Under the pieces are notes generated by a model that saw nothing but the letters and a program-made list of their open reading frames with translations, was not told the origin of the DNA and searched no databases. DNA of 64,000 nt from Eupeodes corollae. Its lineage: Eukaryota; Arthropoda; Insecta; Diptera; Syrphidae. The translations under genes were made by a program, and so were the position numbers. This document shows, piece after piece, positions 34,130 to 45,056 of this stretch; the stretch's first letter is position 1, and every line of letters begins with the position of its first letter. The stretch is taken from the NCBI RefSeq assembly GCF_945859685.1, contig NC_079147.1, forward strand, positions 59,550,946 through 59,614,945, read 5' to 3'.

Positions 34130-35790
34130 AACAATTTTTTCACAGGGGTTGCCCTCGATACGCTTATGAATGCTGGCTTTACAACCTTAACCGAAAGTTT
34201 CTATTTAAGACTTTGTTTTAATAAAGAAAATGGGTCTTAAAACAGCTTTTTATTTCAGCCTATCGATTCTTATAAGCTATATACAATTATCAATTCCCTG
34301 GATAGCTCAAATTCTGCAAACCAAAACAGTTTTTCCAATACAATTTTTTGAAAAGCATCGCTTTAAATGTCCATATATTTAACAATTGTGTTTATAGTGG
34401 AATTTTTCCAAACAGCTTAAAAATGGATGAGGTTATATAAATTTTTAAGAAAGGTGATTCTAAAAATCTTAAATAATTATTGGCCAATATATCCCCTCCC
34501 TGTTTTTTCTAACTTTTTGGAAAAGTGATAAAAGTCAGAATTGTATCGTATTTGAATAAAGTTAACTTTTTTAGGAGTAATCAGATTGGGTTCAGATCAG
34601 GCAGATCAACGGAAAACGCACTTCTACAATTTTGCAGGCAGATCTATAGCAGTCTTAAGAGTAAAAAAGTCACAGCTGCAATCTTCTATATTGATATTAA
34701 CAAGGCATTTCATTTTCATTTTCAAATGGTTTTGTTCATTTCTTAAGGGTAGAAGACAAAAAGTTAAAATAAGAGATTCCTTTAGTGCACCTTTAGATAT
34801 AGCTACTGGCGTTACCAAAGGCTCGGTTCTAGGTCCCATTTTATTCTTAATATATATAAATTCTATTTTCTACCTCGACTTGAAACGTTCTGTAACAGCT
34901 TTCGCTCATGATATAGGTTGCTCATATTCCAATCATTCCACTGTAGATTTCAAAGCTGATATTAATTACGATTTGGAGGTTCTCAGACATTAGTTCTATG
35001 TGCATAAGCTTGTCATCAGTGATAAAACTAAGCTAATGTTTTCTTTAATGAATCATATTTTTCTCTTTCCTCGCCTACATTCATATTCCATAGCTCGGAT
35101 TGTAAAAAGTCCAACAGTGATCTGAGTTTAAATGTGAGTCTTAACTGCTCTTCTTTACAATAGAATATGCATCTGAGTATAAGTATCTCGGTTTTTTGAT
35201 TGATAATAAATTGAATTGGAATGTTCATACTTCAAAATTGAAAAAGTATCTTTTGTCTATGGCTCATATTATGTACCATCTTAGAAAATTTTCTTAGTGA
35301 TAACTTCTTAAAACAGTTAATTATAGCTTGCTTCAATCGAAGTTGCAATAAGGGCTTGTTTGTTGGGGAGGTTCGTTTAACTATAATATACAACCTTTAT
35401 TGGTTGTACAGAAACATATTCTTAGGATTATCTGGAACAAAGAACGCCGTGAGCATAGTAATGAACTTTTCTTAAGATCAAAGATACTTTTTCGCTTAAG
35501 TACTTTTATTTTTGTAAAGTCTTTAACATTTTTTTCTTTAGAAGTGGGAACCTTCGTAATCAAAACTTAACTTTATAAAGGCTTTGAAGTCAGGAAAGTT
35601 TTCTTTCTCAAATACCACCTCACAAAAATCGGTGCTTTCTTAACTTTTACTCCTCCAGTAGCACCAAGAATTTTTAACAAGCTACCTCTTGAGATTCGTA
35701 GCATCCATTCATCATTTGCATTTAATAAAAAATTAAATTATGGCTGTTTTATTTCGATCTTTTTGAAATTAATAATCTACTTAATGTACA
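34130..35790 (+). pseudogene. LINE family E, linker to C-terminus (decayed)
   Basis: Plus strand: DSYKLYTIINSLDSSNSANQ (34270), VSYLNKVNFFRSNQIGFRSG and RSTENALLQF (34550-34630), IDINKAF (34700), a small deletion, then FLKGRRQKVKIRDSFSAPLD, IATGVTKGSVLGPILFLIYI and a changed catalytic box (AHDIG where YADD is usual). After frame changes the C-terminal part includes HILRIIW and FNKLPLEIRS. CR1-like by pattern. Confidence 0.82.
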
Positions 35791-36024
35791 AATCTAATTC
35801 AAAATTAATACATTTAAAAATAAAAGAAGCAACTGTACTTACAAAAATATTGTTAAACAGAAAATTTTTAAATAATTATAAAGAATTTCATAAACAATAC
35901 AAAATCTATGTAATTAGAATATTGTTTTATAAAATATTTGCCCTCATAGATACTTTAAGGTTATTCATTTTTAGTACAAAAAATTAAAAAAAAAATGTCA
36001 ACAACATATTATCTTAAATATGTT
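35791..36024. other. heph intron, no gene seen
   Basis: Very AT-rich; the open frame at 35763-35987 is K/I/L-rich low complexity. Confidence 0.5.
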
Positions 36025-36047
36025 TCTAATCTAATCTAATCTAAATC
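36025..36047 (+). repeat. (TCTAA)n short tandem repeat
   Basis: Four imperfect tctaa units immediately next to a minus-strand LINE fragment, perhaps its 3' tail (ttaga units on the minus strand). Confidence 0.7.
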
Positions 36048-36049
36048 TT

Positions 36050-36145
36050 AAAAAAAATATCATTAACGAACATTGTGAAAAGGAGCGGACCTAGGTGGCT
36101 ACCTTGAGGGACACCTAATGTGCACTGTATTTCTTTTTATACTCG
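36050..36145 (-). pseudogene. LINE fragment (LINE B/D-like), RT palm piece
   Basis: The minus strand reads EIQCTLGVPQGSHLGPLLF followed by TMFVNDI, the box immediately before the catalytic YADD in non-LTR reverse transcriptases. Only this piece survives. Confidence 0.75.
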
Positions 36146-36892
36146 TACACTGTATTTCCTTTTAGTGAAAGAAAGTAAGAATGAAAACAACTTAATATTT
36201 TATGATAAAGAAAAAGGTGTACAAATCGTAACTAAAAGCATGTCAACCAAATGGCAATACCTTATCTTTATGATATTTATTATGACCAATTTGTAAATTT
36301 GAGAAATGCGTTACTCGTTAACTTTAAAAAATTGTCTAGTCCCAAATTCGATAGTTCTTCTTAACAAAGCGGCTTAAAAAGTAAAAATGATCCTTGTCAC
36401 TGAAAATCAGGTTTATTTCAATGCATTTTAAGGACCTAATAACAACGAAAATACGATGACGTATCCACTGTCTTGAATGTTTTTGCTAACTGAACATTTA
36501 AAAACCTTGAGACATAAGATTTTATGCAAACTATAATGTACTTGTCCCAACAGTTCAAATTGTTGCAACAGTTTCACTAATGCTTTCCTTCCTCTGAGGA
36601 TGACCCGAAACTGCTTTAGTTTTGTGCACAATGTTTTCAAAATGTTCACAATTTTTTAAGTGAGTTTTAACTATTTCAATGAAGAATTTCATTTTTGAAG
36701 CATGAATTATTCCAATTTTGGATGAACCGTAGTGTTTATTTTTTAAGTGACAAGATAACATCTTTCAAACGGACATCTGTCCAAATAACGTTAATTTTCT
36801 AGTAAAGGCGTTGTGTTTACTTGACAAATGTCAAAAGATGACAGCTTTTAATATTGAAATAGGAGACTATTAAAAATTAAACTTTAACATTG
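36146..36892. other. heph intron, no gene seen
   Basis: Short minus-strand frames (36428-36761) lack recognisable domains. Confidence 0.5.
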
Positions 36893-37430
36893 TTCAGGTT
36901 CAAAGAACATAAGGGACTTCATTTACAGTCAACTGCATTCTCTGAACGTTCATTTTGACCACGGAAACTAGTAAGTTTTTTAACTGTCATAATCTTCAAA
37001 CTTGGAACTTTACTACACTAACCACTACCTTCAGTTAATTGTACCAAAACTATCAAAAAAAATTATTTTCTACAAAAGACTCAGGAAAACTTCAAATCCA
37101 TCATATTTGTATTTGGTATTGTAACGAAGTATTACTTATTTCTCTTTCAATTTGACAAAGAACCCTTTTACACAAAAAATTAAATGGAAAAAATAAAAAT
37201 TCATGGAGTAATAAACTTCAGCTTTCAGTTGAATTACAAAACATCATCAATTGTCATTGAGACATAAGTTCACTTGACTTGATAGTTAGGGAGATTTTTT
37301 TCAACTAACTTTCCAGTCAACTTTCCAATAAAGTTCCAATTGGAAGGAAATTTTTTGGGAGCTGGCGAATCAGATACTAGAAACTTGCCTAACTTTCAAG
37401 TCCCTTATGTGGCCTGAACCTGCCCATTAT
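36893..37430. repeat. possible MITE or foldback element with ~27-bp imperfect inverted ends
   Basis: The left end has caggttcaaagaacataagg followed by gactt (36898-36922). The right end reads caagtcccttatgtggcctg followed by aacctg (37400-37425), whose reverse complement is caggttcaggccacataagg plus gacttg. The arms match at about 21 of 25 positions and are about 480 bp apart. There is no coding content, and a target duplication is not evident. Confidence 0.45.
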
Positions 37431-39546
37431 GTTCATGTCAAAGTCAAGTTACCCCTGTCTTCCGCAAATTCACTAAATTTTTGTGGTTTCAAAAAAGTAA
37501 TGTAAATTTGTAGTTGATATTTTCTGTACAAACTTCCCAAAAATATCCTTTAAGTTTATAAAGCAATCAACTTGTAATATGGCCTATTACCGTGATTACC
37601 CTTGTAGATAACAATAATTACAACAAATAATCACATTCCTTGTTATGTAACTAACTGTAAGTATACCTAACTACTTTACCTATGTAATTTAGTTCTCAAT
37701 GTTTTAATAAAATGTTTTGATTAAATATTCACATAACCGCAAAGCATTTAATAAAATATTGTCTATATAAAGCAAACCTCAACAAGGGCTGCATATTTTG
37801 AAAAATTATACACATAACTTAAACAACATACTTTGTATTTACCTATAGTATAGATAATCAAAAGGTATGCCATTAACTAACCACAAAAATCTTCCCATAA
37901 ACTAACGTAAATATTTAGTTGAAAATAACCACAATTTTATATGTCAGGATATATTCATAAAGGTGCTTCAAAATAAAAATAAAACACCGAAGAAAAATGT
38001 TTAATAAATTGTGTTTTTACTATTAAAGGACTTTCAAGTTACTCTTTAAGGATAAAAATCAAATGTTTTTTTTATATGAATCACCCTAAGGTGGACAGGA
38101 CATATTCTATTTATAAACCACACACCGTGAGGGCGGTTGGGGAGGTCTAAAGCAATACCTATAATGATATAAACCTGTCTATATGTCTACTTACCTTCAT
38201 ACGCCATTATAGGTATGAAACAAACCTACATAAAATAGGAAATGAAATGCTTAATCTATATCCTCGCTTCTCCACCTACTGTGTCAACTTAACAAGCTTT
38301 ATATTATATATACGAAAATCCATTATAAACGTTTGACCACAAATCAATTGGTATTTTTGTTTATGTTTTTATTATTTCCATGCACGCATTTTACGTAGGT
38401 GTAGGTGTATCCTTCCCTCCCTCAGCGCAGCGTATTGTTCTGGGCTAGAAAGCACTTAATAAAACATTTAACTTGCCTATAGCCATCGAACGAAAATAGA
38501 AATAAAACATAGAATCCTCCGTCCGTCGTCGGTTGGCCGTCAGCAACAGAAAACGAAAGACCCTGTCAAAGAAAGTGATTCCGTTCCGTGTGACCATTGC
38601 GTGGCAATATGTTTGCTGACCAAAACTAGGCTGTCGAACCACTTAATACCAAAAACACATTTCTATCGAGTTTCTTTATTATAACTTTTTTTCTGTTGCT
38701 TTTGGGACTCGATCTCGCAAATCAAAAACAGAAGAGAACAAAAAACCAATAACAACAATGTCGAACAGCGGACATCCGGTCAAAATATTTGTGTACCTCC
38801 TCGTCCTCGCCTTTTGTTTCCCATTCTCCTCGTGTGATAGAAAATATCCTTCTCGGGAAATAAGTAGCAAAATCTGAACGAAAGGACGACCGACGGACAC
38901 AATGGAAACGACGACCGACGCACGGGCGCGATTATGGTGATGGTGATGATGATGATGGAAACAAAAACCATCCCCCTAATAAAAATTTATTAGACCATGC
39001 GACGGCAGTCCTATTCTATTCCTTTCATACTATTTCAGTAGAACCTTAGCCGCCCTACTCCCCCTTTTCTAATAGTAAAACACTGCGGGTGATAGAAGAA
39101 AAATTCAAATTATTATGTCTCGAACAAAAATAACGACCTGATGTTTTTAAGCCATAGATGAAAACAGCCAGGACCAAAAAATATAAACGTAGGCTATACA
39201 CAAATCAATAGAGCAAAATCAATTGTACCGCCTCTCTGTTGCCTGTCATCGTCCTTTAATGTTTTTTTTCGTTCGTTCGTTCATTCGTTCGGTTTTAACG
39301 GCTCGGCTTTCCGTGGAAGGACGTCTTTGCCGATATTTATCGAACCAGAAACCATAAACTGGTCCATTAGATATTAACTACAAATTTCTTTTATTTGATT
39401 TTTGTTCTTCTCTCCTTCTCTTCTCCGTGGTCTTACTTTTCTTTTGTTTTGATTGTATTTTTTTTTTACAATTTTGGTAATTTTTTGGCTTTGAAATTAA
39501 TTTTCTATATAATATAATTTGTGTTTTTATTTTGGCCTATTTCCAG
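37431..39546. other. heph intron before the RRM2 exons, no gene seen
   Basis: AT-rich to 38390, then less AT-rich with (TGATGG)n-type repeats at 38935-38958 and (GTTC)n at 39268-39292. The acceptor region for 39547 is tttattttggcctatttccag. Confidence 0.6.
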
Positions 39547-39828
39547 TCAACTGCTTTGGTTCCCGTTAGCGCATCAGACTATATTAAAATACAATCACCA
39601 GGATCTGGATCACCGTTACCATTGTGCGGTGCCACTGCCACAGAAGGTTCACAAACTGTCATGTTAAATAATAGCAATTCAACAACACAGGGTGGTCCAA
39701 ATACCGTACTCAGGGTTATTGTTGAATCATTGTTATATCCAGTGTCATTGGATATACTGCATCAGATATTCCAGCGCTTTGGAAAAGTTTTAAAAATTGT
39801 GACTTTTACTAAAAATAATTCATTCCAG
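39547..39828 (+). CDS. heph: hephaestus exon: RRM1-RRM2 linker and first half of RRM2
   Basis: This 282-nt exon is 94 whole codons. The first ~55 residues are a low-complexity Ser/Thr/Gly/Asn linker (STALVPVSASDY onward, with SPGSGSPLPL). RRM2 then begins at GGPNTVLRVIVESLLYPVSL and runs through HQIFQRFGKVLKIVTFTKNN to SFQ. The acceptor is tttccag|tca and the donor is ccag|gtgaaa. The exon is phase 0 at both ends, so skipping it would keep frame but remove the first half of RRM2. It lies 25 kb downstream of the RRM1 exon, and the reading frame joins directly to it. Linker length is variable in this family, so the shorter linker here is not a defect. Confidence 0.95.
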
Positions 39829-39893
39829 GTGAAAATAATTATTGTATTTATATAACAAAAAATTACTAATATTTACTTTTTCTTAAAAAAAAG
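39829..39893 (+). other. 65-nt heph intron inside RRM2
   Basis: Donor gtgaaa. The acceptor is preceded by ttactttttcttaaaaaaaa rather than by a pyrimidine tract next to the AG. The coding frame joins exactly across it (SFQ | ALIQYP). Confidence 0.9.
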
Positions 39894-40179
39894 GCACTCA
39901 TTCAATACCCAGATGCCCAATCAGCCCAACATGCTAAAAACATTCTTGACGGCCAAAACATCTATAATGGCTGTTGTACTTTACGTATTGACAATAGCAA
40001 ATTGACAGCTTTAAATGTCAAATACAATAATGACAAATCCAGGGACTTTACAAATCCATCATTGCCACCAGGCGAGCCGGGTGCTGATTTAATACCGCAA
40101 GCTGGAGGATTGGTCAATGCAAATGATCTGCTTTTAATTGCGGCTAGACAAAGGCCCGCACTAACAGGTGATAAATTAG
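39894..40179 (+). CDS. heph: hephaestus exon: second half of RRM2 and following linker
   Basis: The exon begins ALIQYPDAQSAQHAKNILDG, which completes RRM2, and continues through NIYNGCCTLRIDNSKLTALN and the conserved post-RRM2 segment KYNNDKSRDFTNPSLPPGEP. It ends in the linker sequence LLLIAARQRPALTGDKL plus one base of the next codon. It has 286 nt (95 codons + 1). The donor is tta g|gtaact. The upstream intron is only 65 nt, and its acceptor is preceded by a run of A rather than by pyrimidines, which is unusual beside the other acceptors of this gene. Confidence 0.95.
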
Positions 40180-40298
40180 GTAACTTATGATTTCATTATG
40201 TTTTTATTTTGTTTTAATTTTTTTACAATTATTATTAGTAAAATTTTTGATCACTTTTTTTAATGAATGTTTTTGTTGTATGGTTTTATATTACATAG

Positions 40299-40492
40299 TT
40301 AACGGACTTGGTGCTCCTGGGGTGCTACCACCATTTGCATTAGGCATTGGTACACAATTAACTGGTGGTTATAGCAGTGGTATTCCAAGTCTAGGAGCAT
40401 TTGCTTTGGCGAACAGTGGTGCTCTGACAACTGCCACACCAGCACTTCGAGGTTTTTCCAATGTCCTGCTGGTGTCAAATTTGAATGAAGAG
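40299..40492 (+). CDS. heph: hephaestus exon: RRM2-RRM3 linker and start of RRM3
   Basis: Two bases complete the split Val codon (g|tt); 64 codons follow. The first part is the Gly/Ala/Leu-rich linker typical of insect PTB (NGLGAPGVLPPFALGIGTQL, later FALANSGALTTATPALRG). RRM3 starts at the end of the exon with the RNP2 strand SNVLLVSNLNEE. The acceptor is acatag|tt and the donor is gaagag|gtaaat. The upstream intron is 119 nt. A 4.5-kb intron carrying a composite DNA transposon follows. Confidence 0.95.
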
Positions 40493-41777
40493 GTAAATTT
40501 TTATATTATTTTTAAGGATTTAAAAAAAGGAAGTTTCCAAAAGAAATGTCTCTTTTTCTTCTAACTTAACAAAATTTAAAAATTTTTAAATATAAAATAA
40601 CAACTTTTAATGTTTTGTTTTTCTTAAAGTTTTGATTTGTTTTGTTTTATGTATGTTCTATATTTTTTTTAATTTTTATTCTGTTAAGTTTTCAATTTAT
40701 TTTGTTAAAAATTATTGTTTTATGTTATTTCCAACTACTTTTCGTGATCATTTTACCGCTCCGCTCCTTCAAATGTTTTCCTTTTTCCTTTAAAAGAAAA
40801 TAATTTTTAATTTATGTTTAACTATTTTTAATATTTCTCATTTTTCATTCTTAAATATTATTTAAGTGTCTTATTTTGTGTAAGTTATACAAAATCTTCT
40901 TTAAGTATTAAATAGCATAACTATTAAAAACAGAGTTTTTAAATCCCATAAATGTTGTTTTTAATTCCATAGACTAAACAATTCTTAAATAAAAATATAA
41001 GTTGTACTGTATCCGAATTACGGTTTATAACTTTTTTAAAAACATCGAGTTTTTTGAATAACACCATTGTGTTTAACGTTAAGGCAAAACACAGCGTAGC
41101 TTAAGCAAAGTGAAAAACTTATGATTTTTAAGTCCTCGTTTGAATCTATTTAAATACTGAATCTTGTGCCTTCATGTTTTTGGAAAAAAATGTTATAAGA
41201 GTTTTATTTTTATGCTAATTCCGAATCTAGTCCCACTTTAAATTTAAAAAATATCCATTTTTATATTGTTTTTTTATATTGTTTAAATATATGTTTTTCA
41301 AAAAACTTATGTGAAGTATGACGACTTTTTGGAATATTTTTTGGAACACTAAAAAACTTAATTTTGAATAAAATGAATTGCAAGTTTATATTCCCTCAAA
41401 AAGTCTTACATTAAACCTTATTTTCGAAATAGAGCTTATATCTCAAAAATCAAACGTGACATTAAAATTTCGAAGAGGGATTTGTAATTTATAAATGAAG
41501 CATTAACGAAGTTTTTGAATGACATAAAGATCTATTTTATTTTACATAAGTAAACAAAAAAATAAAAATCATAAAATATTATAATGTTTTATTAGTAAAA
41601 CATTTTATTATTTTCGATCACTATGCATCTATTTTTTAAATGAAGGTTTTTTAATTTTATTTTAAAAAAGTTAAGTACGTAAGCTATTTTAAAAGTTTTT
41701 AGTGAATTACAAACTAGCAAATCAAATAGTTGTAACTTGGAAGCACTGAAATACTTAAATACTTTCACTATTTAAAG
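40493..41777. other. heph intron, no gene seen
   Basis: Very AT-rich; no frame of interest. Confidence 0.6.
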
Positions 41778-41939
41778 TACAGGGTTATCCATTTTGCGGT
41801 TTCAAAAGTAAACGTAATTAAAACACATATCAAATATTTTTCTTCATAATATGTTTATTTTTTCTATTACAAAGTTTGAGCGCTGACATTATGTGTAAAA
41901 CATTTCAACATTTAAATGACCACCACCGAAATGTTACAA

Positions 41940-43235
41940 CCATCCATTCCTCCCTTACTAACCTATGGTAATTTGGTATGGTGGAAAGCTTAAGAAAAGA
42001 GCACGAACTTTGACAAAAATTCAAAGACTTGCGTGTACTGCCATTACGGGAACTATGAGATCCACTCCAACTGCGGGACTGGAAGTTATGCTCAATCTAA
42101 TTCCCTCCTTGTTCAAGAATCTGCGGCCAAAAGTGCCCTGGAACTTATTCAAACTAAATTCTGGATAAACAGTTCCATAGGACATGCCCGGATACTTCAT
42201 AAAGTTATGGGTCATAGTACCACAACAGACTATAAAATACTGGAACTTGATTTCCATAAACCATTCCAGGCTGCCATCCCAAGCAGAGAGGAATGGATAG
42301 ATAATATACCATACTCCAGTGAGTCGTCAATAGCTATCTATACCGATGGCTCTAAAATGGATAATGGTGTAGGGGCAGGCTTCTATTCTGAAGCTCTCAA
42401 GTTAACCGCATCGCTTTGGCCTCCAAACTACAGTACCGTCTTCCAAGCGGAGGTCCTGGCAGTGACAACAGCCGTTAAAAAGGTATCAATGATGGCGATA
42501 CCACGAGCTGATATCACCTTTTACATTGATAGCCAAGCGGCAATAAAAGCGATTACTGAAAGCAACTGAGTATCAAAGCTTGTTTCATGCTGCCGCGAAG
42601 AGCTTAGACTCTGCTGGGTCCTAGGCCACAGCGATATACTAGGCAACGAGAAAGACGTAAGCCAAGCTCAGCTCCCATACCTGTTATTTAAAACAGGAAA
42701 TCTCAAAAAGAAAAACTATCAAAGCCGATGAAAGGTGGAACCTTCTTGACACCTGCGAAACTACAAGAAAGATCTGGCCCTGTTTTAACAAACAAAGAAC
42801 GGAAAGAATTATGCAGCTGCACAAGGGATCACTTCGATCTCTTGTGAGCATAATCACCGGACAGAATCTGTTAGGTTATCATATGAAAAAGATGAGAATC
42901 AGTCCAAATGATCTATGCAGAGGATGTGGTAACGAGGAGGTGCATGAACACACTCCGCACTTTCTGTGTCACTGTCCCGCACTCTCTCATCAAAGGAAGA
43001 AACAAAGAAAGAAAAATTATTTCTTCGGGGATTTAGAAGAACCCTCTAGTACGCCAGGTTCGAACATTCTGAACTTCGTCAATGCCTTTAAATGGCTTTA
43101 CTAACCGAACACATAGGTTTTTCTTATTAGCTTGAGTAGTAATACTCACAGGTATCACAAAGAATCTGTATTGATCTAAGTGTGAAGGAAAAGACATCAA
43201 CTGTCAGCCCCTCAACCTAACTTAACCTATTTATT
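41940..43235 (+). pseudogene. LINE family F, C-terminal region with RNase H and zinc finger
   Basis: Plus strand: RTLTKIQRLACTAITGTMRS (end of RT/thumb), a frame change, then SIAIYTDGSKMDNGVGAGFY (RNase H, first Asp), STVFQAEVLAVTTAV (catalytic Glu), ITFYIDSQAAIKAI (third Asp), LCWVLGHSDILGNE (His), then after a frameshift ITGQNLLGYHMKKMRIS and CRGCGNEEVHEHTPHFLCHC, the CCHC-type finger at the C-terminus. This domain order is that of the R1/LOA/jockey group with RNase H. The 3' region ends in caacctaacttaacctattt. It inserted into the mariner-type element. Confidence 0.88.
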
Positions 43236-43379
43236 CTTTTGAGGGAGTTTTCGACCAATTTTTAACACATATTGGCCGGTACCTTAAATGCTCAAAAGTT
43301 AAAGTTAGGTCCGATCACACCTCCGGACCAAAAAGCACACAAAACAGTGACTTTTTGCAAATGACTTGCTAACTTTAGT

Positions 43380-43990
43380 TGGCGCTGCAGCGCATTGTGC
43401 TCCTGGGCCTCAAGCAATAACTTTAGCCAGCTTACTCGATCTCAAGCTGGCTGCTTCCAGTTTTGAATAACAATTTGACGTGCGTCGGCCTCAACTTGAT
43501 CACTCTACCGGAGATGAAGACCCATTTTCTTCGCCTTAGATTCGTTTGGTTCTTCCAATAATGTCGATGTCATCTGCATATCCAAGATATTGCGTGGAAA
43601 AATGAAGATGACTTGTACTTGTAATGGCATTGATGTTGCGCACCACTCTTTCAAGAACAATATTGAAGCAGCTACATGACAGTGCAGCACCTTGTCGAAG
43701 TCATCTGGTGGTTTCGAAGGTTTCGGTCGAGTCTCTTCCAGTTTTAAGACTGCAACGAGTTTTCCAGCGTCATCCTGATAAGTCGTATCAGTTTGGTAGG
43801 GATACCAAAACATGGAACGGATTAGTTCTTTCCTGTCTACACTGTCATAAGCTGCTTTAAAATCAATGAAAAAATGGTGTGTTTCGATGTTATGTTCTTG
43901 GGTCTTTTCCAGGCTTTGGCGTAGAGTGAAAATTTGGCCGATGGTAGATTTTCCAGGCCTGATGCTACACTTGTATTAGGTTTTAACAGT
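43380..43990 (-). pseudogene. RTE-like LINE family G, RT core fragment
   Basis: Minus strand: GLENLPSAKFSLYAKAWKR (a frame-shifted GKST...IFTLRQ block), KQLMTV/DFKAAYDS near 43850-43880, FGIPTKLIRLIRMTLENS, then a frame change to the GLRQGDALSC-type block near 43690, SILFLKEWCATSMPLQVQVI and the YADDIDII box near 43570. It overlaps in content with the copy at 21.8-22.3 kb. Confidence 0.78.
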
Positions 43991-44102
43991 TTGTAAATAT
44001 CAGGCTTTTAACTGAAAAAAAAATATTGATTTAACAACTAGATTGGACAGATGTCAATTTTCAGCCCCAAACTCTTGAAACCGCAAAATGGATAACACGT
44101 TA

Positions 44103-45022
44103 CTTCAATAAACGTGCTCTGCAAATAGCTTAAATTTTCCAACTCGAGCAATTAAAATGTTGAAACTTTGACAACAGTTAGAAATTAGTACAAAAATCTT
44201 GTAGGTATATTTTCCAAAATAAGAAAACAAATTTTTGCTCAGTATTCCAGCCTTGTTTTTAAACTTGGTTAAACTAGGATGATAATTAGGATAAAGTTTT
44301 CCAAAATTTACAATCGAATATTAAAGCTCCCAACCAAGTATTAAAAACCATTTTTTTTAATTTTTATTTTTGTAAATTACAAGGAAAGCATAAATTTCGA
44401 AAATAAGTCAGACTAAACAAAATTTTAAACTGAAAGCACTAAATATGTGTTTAACAAGTCATCGAAATATTAAAAAAAACAGCAAACAAAATTTATTGAA
44501 AGTACAATTTCTTTAATGTTAAGAAAAGCTTAAAAAAAGTAGTTATGTTTTTATTTCTACATGTTAGCGTTTAACAAATTTACAATAACAAAAAATGTTG
44601 TGTTTCAAACCTAAAATTGAAAGAAATCAAAAATTCAAAAAATGCTTAGAACAAATTTTAAAGCAAATGGAGGTTCCGCTGCAACAAGAAAAAAATTTAC
44701 TCAATAGTTAATAAATTTGATTTCAGTACAAAAACACATTTAAATTTTTGTTTAAACATAATTTCTATTATTAGAATTTATTTAATTAAACCCTGAATTT
44801 AGTTTTTTAAAAGTATTTTTTGGTAAAATTTATTTTTAATACTTTCTTTGAATTTTGAGGAAGACAAATAAAAACTATGGTTTAAGTTTAATTTAGTATT
44901 TTATTAAAACTACGAAATCCTTTTTCTTAAAGTTTTTGTTTTGTTTTAGAACCAAAACTCATCCATCCGTCAAAACAATACTCTTGCTAACTTGAATCTC
45001 TATTTTCTCTTTTTTTCTGTAG
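44103..45022. other. heph intron upstream of the 34-nt exon
   Basis: AT-rich. The last 40 bases hold a branch-point-like tgctaac (44985-44991) and the CU-rich tract before the acceptor, a plausible PTB-binding region. Confidence 0.65.
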
Positions 45023-45056
45023 ATGGTCACGCCTGATGCTCTATTTACCCTCTTTG
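45023..45056 (+). CDS. heph: hephaestus 34-nt microexon in RRM3
   Basis: This tiny exon encodes MVTPDALFTLF plus the first base of a Gly codon, the alpha-1 helix of RRM3. It is bounded by ttttttctgtag and gtacgt. A canonical branch-point-like tgctaac lies about 31-35 nt upstream, and the intervening tract ctctattttctctttttt is an excellent potential PTB-binding sequence. At 34 nt it is not a multiple of three. If it is skipped, the next exon is read in another frame and stops at 58433-58435. Vertebrate PTBP1 exon 11 and PTBP2 exon 10 are also 34 nt, and their skipping triggers nonsense-mediated decay. That regulation is known for vertebrates; its operation here is inference. Confidence 0.93.

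Larger units (their letters stand above)
41780..44100 (-). mobile_element. Tc1/mariner-type transposon with nested LINEs
   Basis: Terminal inverted repeats share 22 perfect bases, gttatccattttgcggtttc plus aa. The left copy starts at 41784; the right copy ends at 44096 as its reverse complement. TA flanks both ends (41778-41779 and 44101-44102). Transposase pieces lie on the minus strand: KVTVLCAFWSGGVIGP at about 43280-43340 (DDE-domain block) and GGHLNVEMFYT near 41890-41935 (C-terminus). The space between is filled by a plus-strand LINE (41940-43235), and a minus-strand RTE fragment lies at 43380-43990. Total span 2.3 kb. Confidence 0.8.

Noticed and set aside
34586..34993. 135-codon plus frame as a host gene
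   Set aside because: First part is an out-of-frame shadow and the rest is the RT of LINE E after a deletion.
40187..40564. 125-codon plus frame across the 40299-40492 exon as its own gene
   Set aside because: It is the heph exon extended through flanking introns; splice sites define the real limits.
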